Positions 1 to 13,023 of a stretch of 64,000 nucleotides of DNA are shown here, piece after piece. Under the pieces are notes generated by a model. It did not search any database. It was not told where the DNA came from and saw only the letters and a list, made by a program, of their open reading frames with translations. How positions within the stretch are numbered: position 1 is the stretch's first letter; each line of letters begins with the position of its first letter. Made by a program: the position numbers and the translations under genes. Source of the DNA: Anthonomus grandis grandis (taxonomy: Eukaryota > Arthropoda > Insecta > Coleoptera > Curculionidae); contig NC_065553.1 of assembly GCF_022605725.1 (NCBI RefSeq), positions 6,386,001 to 6,450,000 on the forward strand, given 5' to 3'.

Positions 1-890
1 TGTTATAAATCTTTACTGCATTTAGTGAGGACTGCTTAAAGATTCCTTAAGGCTTTTCGGCTAAATATTTTGGTTCTTTCCAAGTACAGATTTGATATTT
101 TTCATATTTTAGCGTTTTTCCGTTCGTTAGGTGTGAATTAAAACAATCAAAAATAGTCAACTATTTTATTTACACACTTCATTACAAAAACACAATCACT
201 AACGACTACTGCAGATATTTATTTTTACTGTATTTATTTACAACTGTTTAAATTTCGCGCCAAGTTTTTGAAATTTACTTCACTTAACTGACATTTATTG
301 GCGATGCGGCTTCTTATATACTCGGCAGAACGTTGTTCCGAAAAATTCTTGCCAACCTTAGAGCCGTCGTGCGGTGTGCCATTTGTGTCATTCCGGAATG
401 GCGGACAATCTAAGACCGTTTCCAAGCACCAATTTTTCGCCTCTCCTGAAAATTTACAGTTTTGGACAAACCGCATTTCGCAAGTCGTCTCTCATATTAT
501 ATATTGTAACTTAACTAAAACATTCCTCGTAGTTCCCGTCAGCTGAAAATTCTTATCTTGTAAGACCTAGAACCAACATCACCAAATTTGGGCCTATAAG
601 AGCTCGTAATACGGTCTACTCTATCTATATACAGGGTCAGTGCGATATATTCAAGCGTGGATATTGGTCGATATCAAAAGAATTAGTTAAGATATTTTTG
701 CTTTCTTTTATTTGTTAAATATGTAATAATTTGTGAATCAAAATAAATTGTAAATTGATCTAAGTTATTACTATTTTTATATGTATTTTTCTATTATATT
801 ATTGAAGTTTCTGATGAGTGTTGCAAATAAATTAATATAACTTAAATAAATTATATTAACATCATTTATTGTAGCAAGTCTTTTTTCTAG
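1..890. other. Intergenic DNA with a possible minus-strand promoter
   Basis: No convincing coding exon was found. Positions 300-480 are less AT-rich than the surroundings and are open in both directions for about 80 codons, but neither translation is recognisable. A TATA/initiator pair at 286-320 is listed separately. Around 100-150 there is a stretch (TTCCGTTCGTTAGGTGTGAA) that resembles 62975-63005, so both places may carry a piece of the same dispersed repeat. Confidence 0.4.
286..320 (-). promoter_or_regulatory. Candidate TATA/initiator core promoter, minus strand
   Basis: On the minus strand TATATAAG (plus positions 313-320) is followed by TCAGTT (286-291), which fits the arthropod initiator. 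The spacing puts the initiator A about 31 bases downstream of the TATA start, the expected distance. Transcription would run off the left edge of the window. No coding exon is visible in the 290 bases downstream, so this is a sequence match only. Confidence 0.35.
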
Positions 891-1081
891 AATCAGTTAT
901 AGCAGTCAATCCCACGCTTCCACTCCTATCCAGAAGCGACCGAATCCAGTACCTGCAGGACTTCACAAAAGAAGTGAACTTTATCTACGGTCGCAATTTA
1001 AAATTGAGCGAAAATGATAATGACCAGAAAATTCCTGTAGAATATAAGTTAATAATCGTATATGCTAAGAGAGTAATGTGA
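891..1081 (+). CDS. Putative 3' terminal exon of an unidentified gene
   Basis: A strong acceptor (pyrimidine run ending TTTTTTCTAG at 881-890) precedes an open frame of about 62 codons ending at TGA 1079-1081. The peptide has a mixed, protein-like composition: it contains PLLSRSDRIQYLQDFTKEVN and ends VYAKRVM. Such composition is unusual among the AT-driven open frames here. AT-rich DNA with AATAAA-like strings follows, as expected of a 3' UTR. Upstream exons were not found in the first 890 bases, so they may lie outside the window. No family was recognised, and it could be a relic exon. Confidence 0.45.
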
Positions 1082-3487
1082 ATAATATATTAGTTTTAGT
1101 ACCTAGATATGAGGCCTAATCTTTTTTTTTAAGTAAAAGTATATGTAGAAATATTTTTAATTAACTTATTTTTGTAAACTATTTTTATATAAAGATTTAT
1201 TTACGTTTTTAAATATATTTGTTATGTGAATTATATATGAGGCATTTAATAAATCCTATTTAATAAGGTTAAATACCTAAAAGAAAAAAACAAATCTTCA
1301 ATCGTTAAAGTTCAAGAAACATACTGCTTAAAATAATAAACTGAAATATTAAACCTGACTGGAATATCAAATCAAATTAAATCAAAATTACTTTATGGTA
1401 TAATAAAACTGTAAACAAATTGAATCTATACTTGTATATCCGAAACCAACAAATTTTACAAATAATATGAACCATGATGAATTAAAAATGATAATCGTAA
1501 CTGAAAGTTATTGAATAAAATTGGATAAAAAAATAATATAATACAACACATGAGCCACCCCCTTTTACTCCTTTTTGTTTAATGATCAGAAACAATATGG
1601 TCAACGTCTATATGCAACTTCTAAGTGCGATAAAATGATTACGAAAGAAACTGAAACTTCATACCTACCATATAAGTGATACTCCATCAAGGTAAAATAT
1701 ACTTGCCTAGAAATCCCTCAGCCCCAAATCCATTCTTGAAGATTCCGATCTTCCTCGCAAGTTCTGTAAGAGAGTGTGAAACCTTCAAAAAATTTGTCAA
1801 TTATTCTTTTGTTTTTCCCTCACTTTCATGGCTAACTCCGATGAAATAAATAGGTAAATTGGACCATACTTGCAAAATTTTATTAATCGTGAGGACAAAA
1901 TCGCACATTTTAACAATTACAGATTTGACTCCATTAGAAAAGGTACAAGCCCATCAGAGGTGGATGAAATAAATGCTTTAGTATTGTATTACTCCAGCAC
2001 TATTGGTGAACCTATGCCAAAGTATAGTAATTCTTCTGATTATGCCCAATAAGTATACTCCATCTAGAAGCTGTCCAAACACCAAGCATAAACTATATCA
2101 CAATAATTAAACTGTGAAAGCACTAAGGTCTTGAACAATAGTTTTTTAACATCTTCGTGTAGACAATCCCTGCGTAGACATATTAATTTAAGAGCAAAAT
2201 ACGTTTTTTTAAGAATATTCGACATGTGGGACCTGAAAGTTATGTGTTTAGAATTAAATGCAGGTTGTATTAGTAAATGAAATGAATTGTTTATTATTTT
2301 ATAATGTTTTTCAAATAATAAAAAATACATACTGCAAAATTATTATTGTGCTTTCTTTTTCCGGGTACTATGCTTTTTAAAAAAGCATATTACTGCCTAA
2401 AAGAGTTTTATAGAGATGTTTTGTAAGTCTTGAATACCTGCATTTTAAATTTTATATATTATTGTCCATTATTAATACATTTCTTTTTGTTTTTTTCTCT
2501 TTTTTTATATTTGTTTATGACTCAATGTTGAAAAAAAGCATATTTGAGTTGATTTGATTCATCACTTCGTATAACGCTATAGACACCTTTAACACCTTAG
2601 AAATTTATTCCAAATTTATCTTTAAAATTTAGGTCGACTTCCAATCTTTCAATCAAATCAACAAATTACTATTTCCGTTTCATGATATCTGCACTTTTAT
2701 TTCTTGTGGTCTTTTCTACCTTTTTATGCTTCCCTACATGTAGAATATCCTAAAAAACTTAACATTTTGCTGTCAAAATTTTCATACATAAGATGCTTTA
2801 AAAATGACTTTTATATATCATTAAAATATAGTATATATATCTTATAATATCACTAAAATATTGACATACTTTGTTGTAATCTTTAATAATAGCTTTTCGA
2901 AATCAAATCGTATTATTCTGGCTTGCCTTTGTAAATTATACAGAGTAAAAATATTCAGAATTCCAATAGGCCTTAAACAGTGCTCTTCAGAAATTTTTGC
3001 CTCAGAACTCAAACAAATACAACAAATTTCTTACTACATTATGGTTTATTTTATACATCAAAAACCTCATTTCGGTATTAATCTAACTAACATGTTCAGT
3101 TCACAAATCATGCAAATATGTATCTACAAAAATCACTTTATAAAGACTATTTTGAAGATGAAATCCACATTACAAGATACTTTTCTTGAATTGAGCTATT
3201 CTGTATTTGTTGGGTGCAAAAAATAGACCTTTGATAAAATATACATCATTTCCTGCCAAATTATTTTTACATCAGTCATATTCTAAGAAGATATCGGTTG
3301 TTCTAAATGCAATGGCACTAAATCAAAAATAAAAATATTATACAGTCACAACAGGGCGTTAAAACCTAACCAGAAGTACCTAGTAATAAAAAATCATAAT
3401 AAATATAACAATATATAAAGTTATCGAAAAGAGTATCACAAGGTAGAAATATAAATTGAATAATAAATAAAATTTAAATATCACGAT
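1082..3487. other. Intergenic AT-rich DNA with non-LTR relics
   Basis: This stretch contains a reverse transcriptase tail fragment at 2064-2290 and a possible non-LTR 3' end at 2500-2565, both listed separately. Open frames at 1870-2052 (+) and 2861-3226 (+) encode unrecognised, low-complexity peptides with no splice or codon support. Nothing else was recognised. Confidence 0.4.
2064..2290 (-). mobile_element. Non-LTR retrotransposon fragment (end of RT region)
   Basis: The minus-strand frame contains LLFKTLVLSQFNYCDIVYAW, which matches the block downstream of the catalytic palm in CR1/Jockey-like reverse transcriptases (K..L..SLV.S.F.YCD.VY). It is a short 5'- and 3'-truncated piece. On the other strand, 2500-2565 ends in AGCATATTTGAGTTGATTTG, resembling the 3' end seen at 60966-60994, so two differently oriented relics may meet here. 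Confidence 0.5.
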
Positions 3488-6400
3488 TCAGTTGGTCTTA
3501 CCACCCACTTTTTCTGCTGACTGTTCTAACGCTAAGTTGATGGCATCTTGATCTATGGTAGTCTCTGATTTGGTAAAGCAGATTTCTTTGGCTCGTCTAT
3601 AAAATAAAAACAAATAAAAAAATAATTACAACGCAAGAAAATAATGATTAAGGAAATAAGTGTCAGCTCTTTATTTTCTTTTGACTTTATAACTTATTAC
3701 GGAGTATTTTGAAATGGCAACACCGCAGGCAAAAGCTGCTGAAGTTCTGTGTTTTTTCTTTAGTTTTGAGTTAAAAAAGGTTGAGTCATTTCAGTGTTTT
3801 TGTGAATTGTTACGATAGTAAAAACTTGTGCCGTTTGTGCTGCACCATAGGAAAAAGGCGATTTAAGTCGATCTTTTCACAAGTAAATACCGATTTTGTC
3901 GTAGCATCATATCAAGGGACAACCGTCGTCATAAACGTAGAATAATAAAAACTTATTAAGAAATATTTAATTTCCATAAAAATGCTTTTTATTAGATAAG
4001 TGCCGTTCATAAACGATAATATTTTTTATAATTTAAAGCATAATCTATTAATAATAAATATTTATCATGTCAATATTTTTTGACGACGTCACTGATAAAG
4101 ATTACTTGTGTTGGTGAAATAAACAATTCGATCGAGCGGCGTTGCAATGTTGTTGCCTTTTCTCTAATATACGTTATCTACAAGCATTTAACTTTGAATG
4201 TTGACTTCTTTATAGAGTATCTTATAGTAATTTAAAAAAAAAATTCTCTTCTTCTCTCGCTTCATATTTTATTAAAGAGGAATAGTATTGTTTCGCACCT
4301 CTCAAAATAAGTATAACTGTAAAAAATGTTTTATTGCCATTTCTACATAAGTATTTGGCATCATTGCATCAGATATGTTGCAAGCAAACCAACAGCTTTC
4401 AATGTTCTAAGGTCAAAGTATTTTGGCCTTTGAAAAGCGCAGATGAAAGAGTAAAAGAGCTACCGTCCAAGGGAGCCAAGAAATGAAATATCCACTACAG
4501 ATAAAGATGGATTATTTCGGAATTAATTACAAGCATTGTTCGTTCGATGAAAAAATTGTTCCTGACTCGTATTGTCTGGGCTATAATCTTTTATTTTAGA
4601 GGTCACCAAAGATCAGTCGACATTATTAAAATCAGGCGATCGAGAAGGCCATTGATTAGGATTGTTTCGGAAATTTGGAAAATTGGCGTTCACAGTTACC
4701 TGCAAGGTATATCACTGCATTATATAGCAAAATGTTTCGTGTCACTCTTGGATTTTTGGTTGCCTAAATATGCCCGCTTTTGAAAATTAATGGTATCAGT
4801 TGTATTTATCGAATTTAGATAAAAATTACTTAGTTTTTACTTTAACACATATTTTCTGTTATACGAGGTATCCTGAAATATTTTTCTCCTTAAAAAATTA
4901 CATACTCTAACCCACAATACTATAATGCTGTGAACACACTAATAAAATTCATACCAGTTCATACCAGTCGCAACTTTCCTTCAATCAAAGATTTCTTTGA
5001 GTGGCATACCCCAAGTGCAACAATTGATAAACCCTATCCTGCAATCTCCCTATCATATCCTTATGGTAAAAGGGATACTGAATAACTGACCCATACTCCT
5101 CGAGATCTAATTGCTAGAGCGTCAGATTAATATATGTGATCCGAGAAGGTAAGGCTTTCATCAAACAAAACACCAAGTTGTAAACTGTAAAGATATACCA
5201 TCCAGAGAATACATAGTAGAGCATCTATTTGTGGAATAAAAGGAAAAAACATAAATATTCAAGAAGAGATTATTTACTTGCGTACATTACCACAGGACGT
5301 TTAATCCGCCTTAAGAGTGAGACTATCAACTTCACAAGAAATTACTTTATCTTCACGTTATTAGCAAATATTAGTTCTTTGAGTGGTGTAGGTGATCCTT
5401 GATTAATGACAAAAAATAAAGAAGGTGCGCAGTGAGATGTTTGTGGTTGTTACTTCAAACATACGGAAAAGTTACTGGTTCACTGAAATTAAAAAGAGTG
5501 CATTATGCAATTAAAATTTTAGAGTTAAGTATATCTGGTGTCTATACTTATACTCTAATAAGACTGTTTAACAACTTTAATATCGACGACTGGACAATTG
5601 TAAAGGCTTTAATATAGAACATATACAAAGTAGTAGTGGTAAAGAGATTACGTACATTTCTATATGTGAGATCCATTTTAGACAATTAAGGAATGCTTGG
5701 CAAAGAGGTTAATAATATACATCCTGACATAGAATAAATAATAAAACTATGTTTAGTAAGGTTTATTTATCAGAGAATACATAGTAGAGTTCTACTTATA
5801 TTTAGCTTAATATTTGCTTCTATAGTGTCTAGTTTTTAAGTAGTTCAGCTTGTTTGAGGGCTCTATTTTGGTCCCAATTTAGGTTATATTATTGTAAATC
5901 CCTGTATTTTACATTCTCTAGCATTTGTATACTTGCTGGCTTTGACTGTCAGTATTCTTTTAAAATTATTAGTCTCTTTCGGCAAAAACAATGACGAAAA
6001 TTCTAAATATTTCGAAATTGTTCCATCGGGCTTTAAAAGGGACGTACTTCGTGAAAATTCATTCAGTTTTAATTATTTAGTCAGTTTTTACCTTGGAAAC
6101 AATTAAACGACAGTCGATGCGAGTTAGATTAGATTTTTTGATGTTGTCAATAAAAGCGTGTTCCTGAATCTCATTACAGTATTTTATTAAATATATAATT
6201 AGATCTGATACAATCAAATACCACGGTTTTCGGTTTTAGTAAAAGCGTCTTTTTTTAGAAACAAAATCCGTGAATATGCTATGTATGGTTTAAGATATAC
6301 TCGTATTACCAGAAAGCAATATAACACCAATATTATATTTTGTTAGAATAACTCATCTTACCTAAAACATTTCTCGGGTAACCTTAAAGCAGCATAATAC

Positions 6401-9400
6401 ATGAATGCGGCCAAAACTAGAGACCAAGTACGTAATGGACCCAAAATAAAGGCCATCGTGCCATAAGCCAACCAGAACAAATACGCCATTATCAGTTGTA
6501 CGGTGAACACTACACAAAAGGGCAAATGCGTGCAAATTGCCTGGCGTAGGGTCAGTTTTTTACCAGTGTTTAGGGTCAGTTGAACGTACCTGAAGATAAA
6601 AAAGTTTCTAAAACAACTTATATTTTGACAATTATTTGCATGCATTTTTTTATGGGTACCTATAGAAAACTAAGATCTTCAAAAAGCACGTTTTATGACA
6701 CACTTATGGCTTAAATTAAATTTCTGATACCCAAAGCCTACTCTATAAAATTCATTAAAGACTCAATAATTTAATTGTGTTATATATCCTTGAATAAATA
6801 TTTAAACATACAAGGATTATAAGTCTCCTTAAACCAAAGCTGCCAATATATTCATACACATCATAAATATTTAAAAATAAACAGGCTTTTAGGCGGTGTT
6901 CAGTTTAAACATACCTTCTATTAACTGCACTAATTAAGATAAAAGTCAATGGAAACTGGAACGTTATCATCTGAAAAAAGAACCTTTATTATAGCCGACA
7001 TAATTTAAATTCCTAAGACTAGAAGATGCTTTAAGACCAAACACTTTTTAAAATGTATATTTTCATACCTGTACAAACCCATAGGCATACGTAAATGATC
7101 CGGGTAAGAAAGCACCGTCAACGAAAATTCCCCATGAAAATATCACTCCAATGTAGTCCTCTACTATATAACCTATGGACCATGGCCCAAAAACTAAATA
7201 AACAGGGTAAAGCATGATGGGCCAGAAAATTCGGTCCACAGTAGTCAAAATCCATACTTTTCTAATCCATGTCTTTAATACTGAACCTCTTAGTCGAGGT
7301 TGAGAAATTAGGCCACCTAAAATAAACGACAAGAGCATATCAATTAAGTTAGAAATGCGTATCAATGAGAGAATGTCATTTCTAAAATTAACTGCATAAA
7401 TATATACTCACTAGATACCGCCTTGTGCAAATATTTCATCAGTACCAAGGGAAGCAAATATACAACTAGAGTAATAATGTAAAAAGACCAGAACTGAAAA
7501 AAAAACCGATATTATTAATAAGTGTATAATTAAAAACAGAAAATTGAAACTTTTAAAACATTTTTTTAACGATATTTCTTGAGTGTTGACTTTCCTCCCA
7601 TCAAATTGTCTATGTTTGTTAATATAATTTATTTACAAATTTTCAGTTATTGTGCGGTGGGCAAGTATTGAGTGCAAAGCGATTTAGCTTTAAACAAAGT
7701 TTTATTTTATGACATGTTTCTACAGGGTGACCCAGTTTTATCCAGCAATATTTAAAATTTAACTTCTACTGACCAAAATCAACAAGTTTTTTTCTATAAA
7801 CTTTCTTTAATTTCTTTACCGATTTTGAGATTAATGATTTTTTTTTTGGTTTAAATATTTCTAAACAATAAACCTAAAGTTTTTCCATTTCTCCGTTTTT
7901 TTCTTCCAAACCGTCTTAATTACACTTTTTGCAAGAAAAACTTCCTGTTGTTTTGGAAGATTTACCGCTGTAATGTAAGACAGCGACTTTGGTTTCAATT
8001 AGACGGTTGTCCTGCACATTACAGTCGACCTGCTCGAAACTGGCTAGACATTAAGAAATGAAGCATTAAAAGAATTTAAAACTTCCAAATTAGCATCTAA
8101 GTGAGATTATTATAAGCAACTACGTAACTATATAATCTCTGGAATAAAAGCTGAAAAGCGAGCATACTATAAAATTAAATTTCAAGATTCTAGTATTAAG
8201 GAGAAGTGGCAAGAATTAAATAAACTAAAGCCAATTAATAATCAACAAATTCCTGAAATACTATTTAAAATAGGCAAATGAGTCATGTCACCCATGCGAA
8301 AAAAATAAAATTAATGGCTATACAAATGTGCAATTTATTTAATGTGGTTTTTAAGTAAAAATATGCCCAGAAAAAGAAAATGCCCTATTTTGCATCGGTT
8401 TAACTTTCTTTACTGTTCATTAAATCTTCGTACCTCTCATATTCGTTAATAAACACCAATGAAACAGCCTGTATAGTTTTGTTCTACTTCTTAAAAATTA
8501 AAACCCGAAAGAAACCAAACGTGTTAAGAGTACTGTGAATAAAAACAGGCCTAAAGGTTTTACGGTTGGTACACCTTGATCTGACGAAAAATATATTTTT
8601 TTACTCACAATTTGACTGAGGTTAGACATAAGAGCCAACCGGGGAAGTACTCCGAACGAGAGTTTTGTACCATCGAGGGAGAATAGGGTTTGTTCAGTCT
8701 TTTCTCTACCATCGATGTCTTTGGCATATACCTATAATAGAAAACAATTACAATTTATAAAATATATTTAGGTAACCTGGTTATAATGAATACCGTTAAA
8801 ACAAAATCCCATTATGCTTATTTAAATCAAATTGCTCTCCTCATGTATGAGAGACACTGCAATTTTGTAAAAAAAAAAATTAACATTATAGTTTTAACAC
8901 ATATATCCCTATTTCAGTCTGAAAGTTAGAAGAGTATGGGAATAAAGTGACGTTTTTCGTGTATAATTTGACAAATTAAAAGAAAAAAAAACCTATTTCC
9001 AGGCGATCCAGACACTGTTAAGAAAATGATGCGGTGATATAGAAAAAGGTGGAAAAGCCAAATTTTCATTTGCCTGATAGCAAATGAAAATTGCTTTGCT
9101 GTACCTATTGCCGTGTATGTGTAGGCCAAAAAAATGGTCGAGTTTTTATTTTTTATCGATTGGCTCTCAGTTTTTATTAAAGAACTTTTATTATTTGAGT
9201 GATTAAGTTTTAAGTGCATATAGCACCATTCCATTAGCACCAGTTTAACAAGTCCATAGAAAGCTTGCAACTGCATTAACGTAGCTCGGGTTTTCAATTA
9301 TTATTGACAGATTGATAAATGTGGTTAATTAGTTTAGCATCTGTTTTACAAGTTTAGCAAGTTTTAGCATCTGTTAGGTCTCCTGTTGCGAGTACAACGG

Positions 9401-12400
9401 ATGGCAGGATTCGATCAATTGTATAGTATTCGATATATCGTTACAGAAAAAGGAGCGTGGAAGTCCACATTTTACATCAAATATTGAGTATTACTTTAAT
9501 AAAATATAAAATAATTACTTATTAGCAACTTCATAAATACCTCAATTTGATGAAGTCCCTTTTTATACTTCATGGCGTCCCAAGAAGTCACATACAGGGG
9601 CCCCCTAATGTGCTTCAAATCAGTCCAGGGCTCGTCATTTATCCTGATTCTTACTGTTTTTATTCTTGACATACTAAATGCCAAAACCCTATCAAAATAA
9701 ATAAATATATATTTTATGCAAAGAAATTAATCCTAATAACTTTATACCTAATATGAGTTGATTGCCTAATATTATCAACGTTTTCCTTTAAAGGGTTAAA
9801 AAATAAAGCATTTTTGGGGTTTGTTATTAGCACTACAGGCCAGTCTCTATGTGCCACATCCACAAATGAAAACATGCCATGATCTATCGCCATTAAACGA
9901 TACCTAAAACAATCAATATTAGCAAAATCCAATAAAAACATCACTTTGTTTTTATTTAACGCACATTCTGTTATCCTTCCAATCGCCGAGCTCGAGCTCT
10001 AAAAATCCTCCTTTTTGCATGGTGTACATTCGGGGAACTACTCCGCCTAGAGTGTGCAAATGACCGCAAAGATAAGCTAAACTGTTGGGGTCTTTTTTTA
10101 TTAAATTTCTGATATTCTCTGACCCACTGGATAAAATACATGATGTGGGAAAGTGACCGAACCATATTGTATAGTTACTACCTATAACAGAAGATTTATT
10201 ACAAAATAGGCTTCAATTAAAAACTATATAAAATAAGCTATATAAAAAAGTCTTTGAGTGTGTAAAGTGACGTTCGATCCATATTATGAGGGCAATCGGG
10301 ATTCAGAAGCACTATAATAAATGTGTGCTAAGTGGAGAGGTTATATTAGTGAAAAGAAAATAACTTTAAGGGTATTTGTAGACCTCAGAAAGTGCATTTG
10401 AGACTATTGAGAGTGATGTACTTGTACAAAAAGTTAGTTTGTATGGTGTATAGTAAAGTCCTACTCTGGATACAGGGTATTTTAAAACATAAATTTCATC
10501 ATACCAAAGTTTAACATAATGTATCATCCCAAAGGAAAAGTATGTGGGGTGTGCCACAAGGGAGTGTATTGGGACCTCTATAATGACCTGAGCCTGAATT
10601 ACGAATAACTTTGTCAAAATAAACTGAAATAACTAAATAGCTTAAAATGTATGTTGATTGGTTCTAAAATTTTATGTCAGAACTTTTGTGGTTTGGGACA
10701 TAAAATGAGTATAAATGGAAGTAATATCAATTTTGTTTGTTTTAAATTAAGTACTTATGTGTTACATATATTAGATCCCAATTAAGTAATCATATAGACT
10801 TAATGTTTAAAAAAAAATTGAAAGAAAAAAGGATTCTTCTGTTGTCTGTCTAATGATTATGTCAGTGGGATAAAATGTCAGATTATTATGTCAGGGTATT
10901 TTTTCTCCTAATTTTTTCTGCAAACAACTGCTTTGCAAAAATCATTGCTTTTTATTGGAATTTGCTAAATAAAAAATAACCAAAACTGAAAATTAATAAA
11001 TCACAATTTTAATATAATTTTATTTGGTCTAAGCAAATAGCAGTCTAATAATTTGTATAGTTCCAAACTATTTAATAATCTCCAATCTTACATTAAAATG
11101 GCTAAGTGTGATATTAGGAGGCAACTTACAAATTTATTTATCTCAAATAATAGCTACGTTTACAACGTGTGTACCAAATATTTAATAGATGGATCAAATG
11201 ACGTCATGAGGACTATTTTTTTTGATGTAATGGGTAGATTATTATTTTTATTTTGGTGTAAACACCTAGGACCTACTTTGAAGTACCAAAATGGCAAGTT
11301 TGACATTTTATTAAGGGTAAGTTCCATAACTTAATAGGCTCCTCCAGTTGTGCCGGTTAGCACTTCATAACTATACAATTTCTGAAATTTGGTTCAGTTA
11401 TGAAACACAGTTGTTCCTGAAAAATTGGTTGCAAATGTCAACCGAAGCGACCGATCATTTCTTTTGGTACCTTCGGTTATTCCCACTGATGTCGTGGATT
11501 AAAAGTACTTATATTCTGAGTTTAATCTATGGCATCCTGAAATCCTGTGTGTGTAGGTTATGTTATGAAGTTTTGGTTTGAATTTTTCATGGTTTTTTCC
11601 TGTTTATGAAATTTTATGAAATTCAATTCATTACATTCAATACTTTTGACTGCTATTCAAATCCAGGACTTGATCTTGACATAATGGAGCTATGTATTTA
11701 TGTATTTTTTTAAAAAGGTACAAACCCCAATTTTTGAAAAAACACTTACGAACAGGAACCATTTCTCTCATTATCGCTACTACTATAGTAAAAAAGTAAA
11801 AATAAACCATATTATTTTTAAACAATAATAACACTTTTAAAGATTTAGAGGTTATATCCTATAATTTCCCTATAATAAACTTCCTTCAACTTTCAACTGA
11901 CATTTTGATCCTAGAGATAATCCTGCACTAATTTATCCCTCAAAATAAATCCTTGCAAACAGGGCTGTACTAAATAAAAATAGTCTATCATTTGATCCAT
12001 GGACCTAATAGATCCACCCATTGTAAACATAGCTAATGAATATTTAAAATATTGCCCACTTTTTTAAAAATAATTTTGCAATATATAGTTGCTTTGAAAG
12101 TTTATGATTCTATAACTCTGTTCATCATCATGATTGTGGTTCCCTCATTTAAATATATTTATTTTATTTACTAATTTATTGATGTTTTTATGATAATTCT
12201 TATTAATGCATAAGCAAAATATTAAATATTAAACACTTCATACCACTTGATTCAGTCTCCTTTAAAAGTTTCTTAATTTCAATAACTTCAGGCTCATCCA
12301 ACATGCCAACAAAATTAAAAGGTCGCCTGGGGCCAGGTTCCAAGCAAGCATCTACCCCCAAAAATGTATATTTTGAATTTCCTTTACGAACTTGCATCAT

Positions 12401-13023
12401 ATAAGACCTAGGATGCTCTTTGCCTTGGATAGAGTAGTTTGTAAAAAAATTGTGTTTTGAGTTGACACTTATTACATTGAAATTGTCTAAAATTGAATAT
12501 TTTTTGAATGTAGTAATAAAAAAAAGTTTAGTGCCTACCATGGTTCCCCCTAATATCAAGCCACACAGTTTTATTGTCAATATCAAACTCCCGTAATATA
12601 TCCCGATAATGTCTCCATTCAGACTCATACTGTTGTGAACCAATAGCATCCTTAGTTTTAGCATCTGTTAGGTCTCCTGTTGCGAGTACAACGGATGGCA
12701 GGATTCGATCAATTGTATAGTGACAAAACTCTTTAAACTCAACAATCCTTGAGGGATCTCTAAATATGCTTATGTGAATATCTGAGATCTATAATACAAC
12801 AATCATGTTATTTGAACTGAAGTGAGGTGCATTTATATGTATAACAAACCTGTAAGAACCAAATGAGGTTATCAAATCTGTCTCCAATTTTGAAAAAGCG
12901 CTCCCTAAGATGTTCATCGGGATGCACTTGATGAGTGCTAATAATACTGAAGATATTAGCTAAATAAATACCAAAAAAAATCATGGAGACACACACGCCG
13001 ATCGCCGCTTTAGTAATCTTCAT
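3488..13023 (-). CDS. TMEM62: TMEM62-like metallophosphoesterase with C-terminal membrane domain
   Basis: Twelve exons join in phase: 13023-12850, 12788-12539, 12486-12244, 10181-9965, 9903-9748, 9688-9541, 8731-8609, 7493-7412, 7316-7069, 6970-6915, 6589-6362 and 3596-3488 (677 codons; human TMEM62 is of similar size). The product starts MKITKAAIG with a hydrophobic signal-anchor. It then has the calcineurin-like phosphoesterase motifs in order: ISDIHIS (exons 1/2), GDLTD (exon 2), GNHD (split by intron 2), GHFPTS and GHLHT (exon 4). A beta-rich TMEM62-type middle region follows in exons 5-7, then several membrane helices in exons 8-11. All metal-binding motifs are intact, so an active phosphoesterase facing the lumen or outside is plausible; the substrate is unknown. 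The last exon lies 2.8 kb beyond exon 11 and is supported mainly by phase and splice sites. The introns carry RT relics and an exact copy of part of exon 2. Confidence 0.9.
4540..4745 (-). pseudogene. Tc1/mariner transposase relic in TMEM62 intron 11
   Basis: Read on the minus strand, the sequence contains QWPSRSPDF and, after a frame disruption, DLW.PLK. This corresponds to the WP.RSPDL.P.DFFLWG.LK block around the last catalytic residue of Tc1/mariner transposases. It has stops and frameshifts, and no ends were found. It resembles the block in the mariner-like element at 36.1-36.7 kb. Confidence 0.45.
8045..8285 (+). mobile_element. Non-LTR retrotransposon fragment, linker before RT
   Basis: The plus strand, with one stop, encodes a peptide including DYYKQLRNYIISGIKAEKRA and KEKWQELNKL. 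This is the charged linker between endonuclease and reverse transcriptase in Jockey/CR1-type elements. It is truncated on both sides and lies in TMEM62 intron 7, on the opposite strand to the host gene. Confidence 0.55.
9361..9427 (-). repeat. Exact 67-bp copy of TMEM62 exon 2 segment inside intron 6
   Basis: Positions 9361-9427 are identical to 12655-12721, which is coding sequence of exon 2 for the stretch ending LATGDLTDAK (the second metal-binding motif). The copy lies between exons 7 and 6, in the same orientation, and has no splice sites of its own. The bases just before it (9330-9360) contain further short echoes such as TAGTTTAGCATCTGTT, suggesting microhomology-mediated copying. See findings. 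Confidence 0.9.
10366..11165 (+). mobile_element. Degenerate non-LTR retrotransposon in TMEM62 intron 3
   Basis: On the plus strand, 10545-10590 encodes GVPQGSVLGPL, the RT motif B block. A weak post-palm block lies near 10740-10790 (YVLHILDPN). The segment 11056-11160 encodes KLFNNLQSYIKMAKCDIRRQ, which resembles the C-terminal end of Jockey/CR1 ORF2. The catalytic FADD block is missing, so the copy is internally deleted and dead. Confidence 0.5.

Noticed and set aside
298..546. Plus-strand 82-codon frame and its minus-strand shadow
   Set aside because: Open in both directions because the segment is GC-richer; a THAP-like or other zinc-finger reading was tested by eye and the cysteine/histidine spacing did not fit.
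1870..2052. 60-codon plus frame with a somewhat protein-like sequence
   Set aside because: No family recognised and no flanking exons; could be a TE relic, but evidence is too thin for a call.
2861..3226. 121-codon plus-strand open frame
   Set aside because: AT-driven composition (many I, K, F, S), no motif, no promoter or splice context.
8926..9297. 123-codon minus-strand open frame between TMEM62 exons
   Set aside because: The phase-consistent TMEM62 splice model skips it, the peptide has no recognised motif, and it abuts the copied exon segment; treated as intron.
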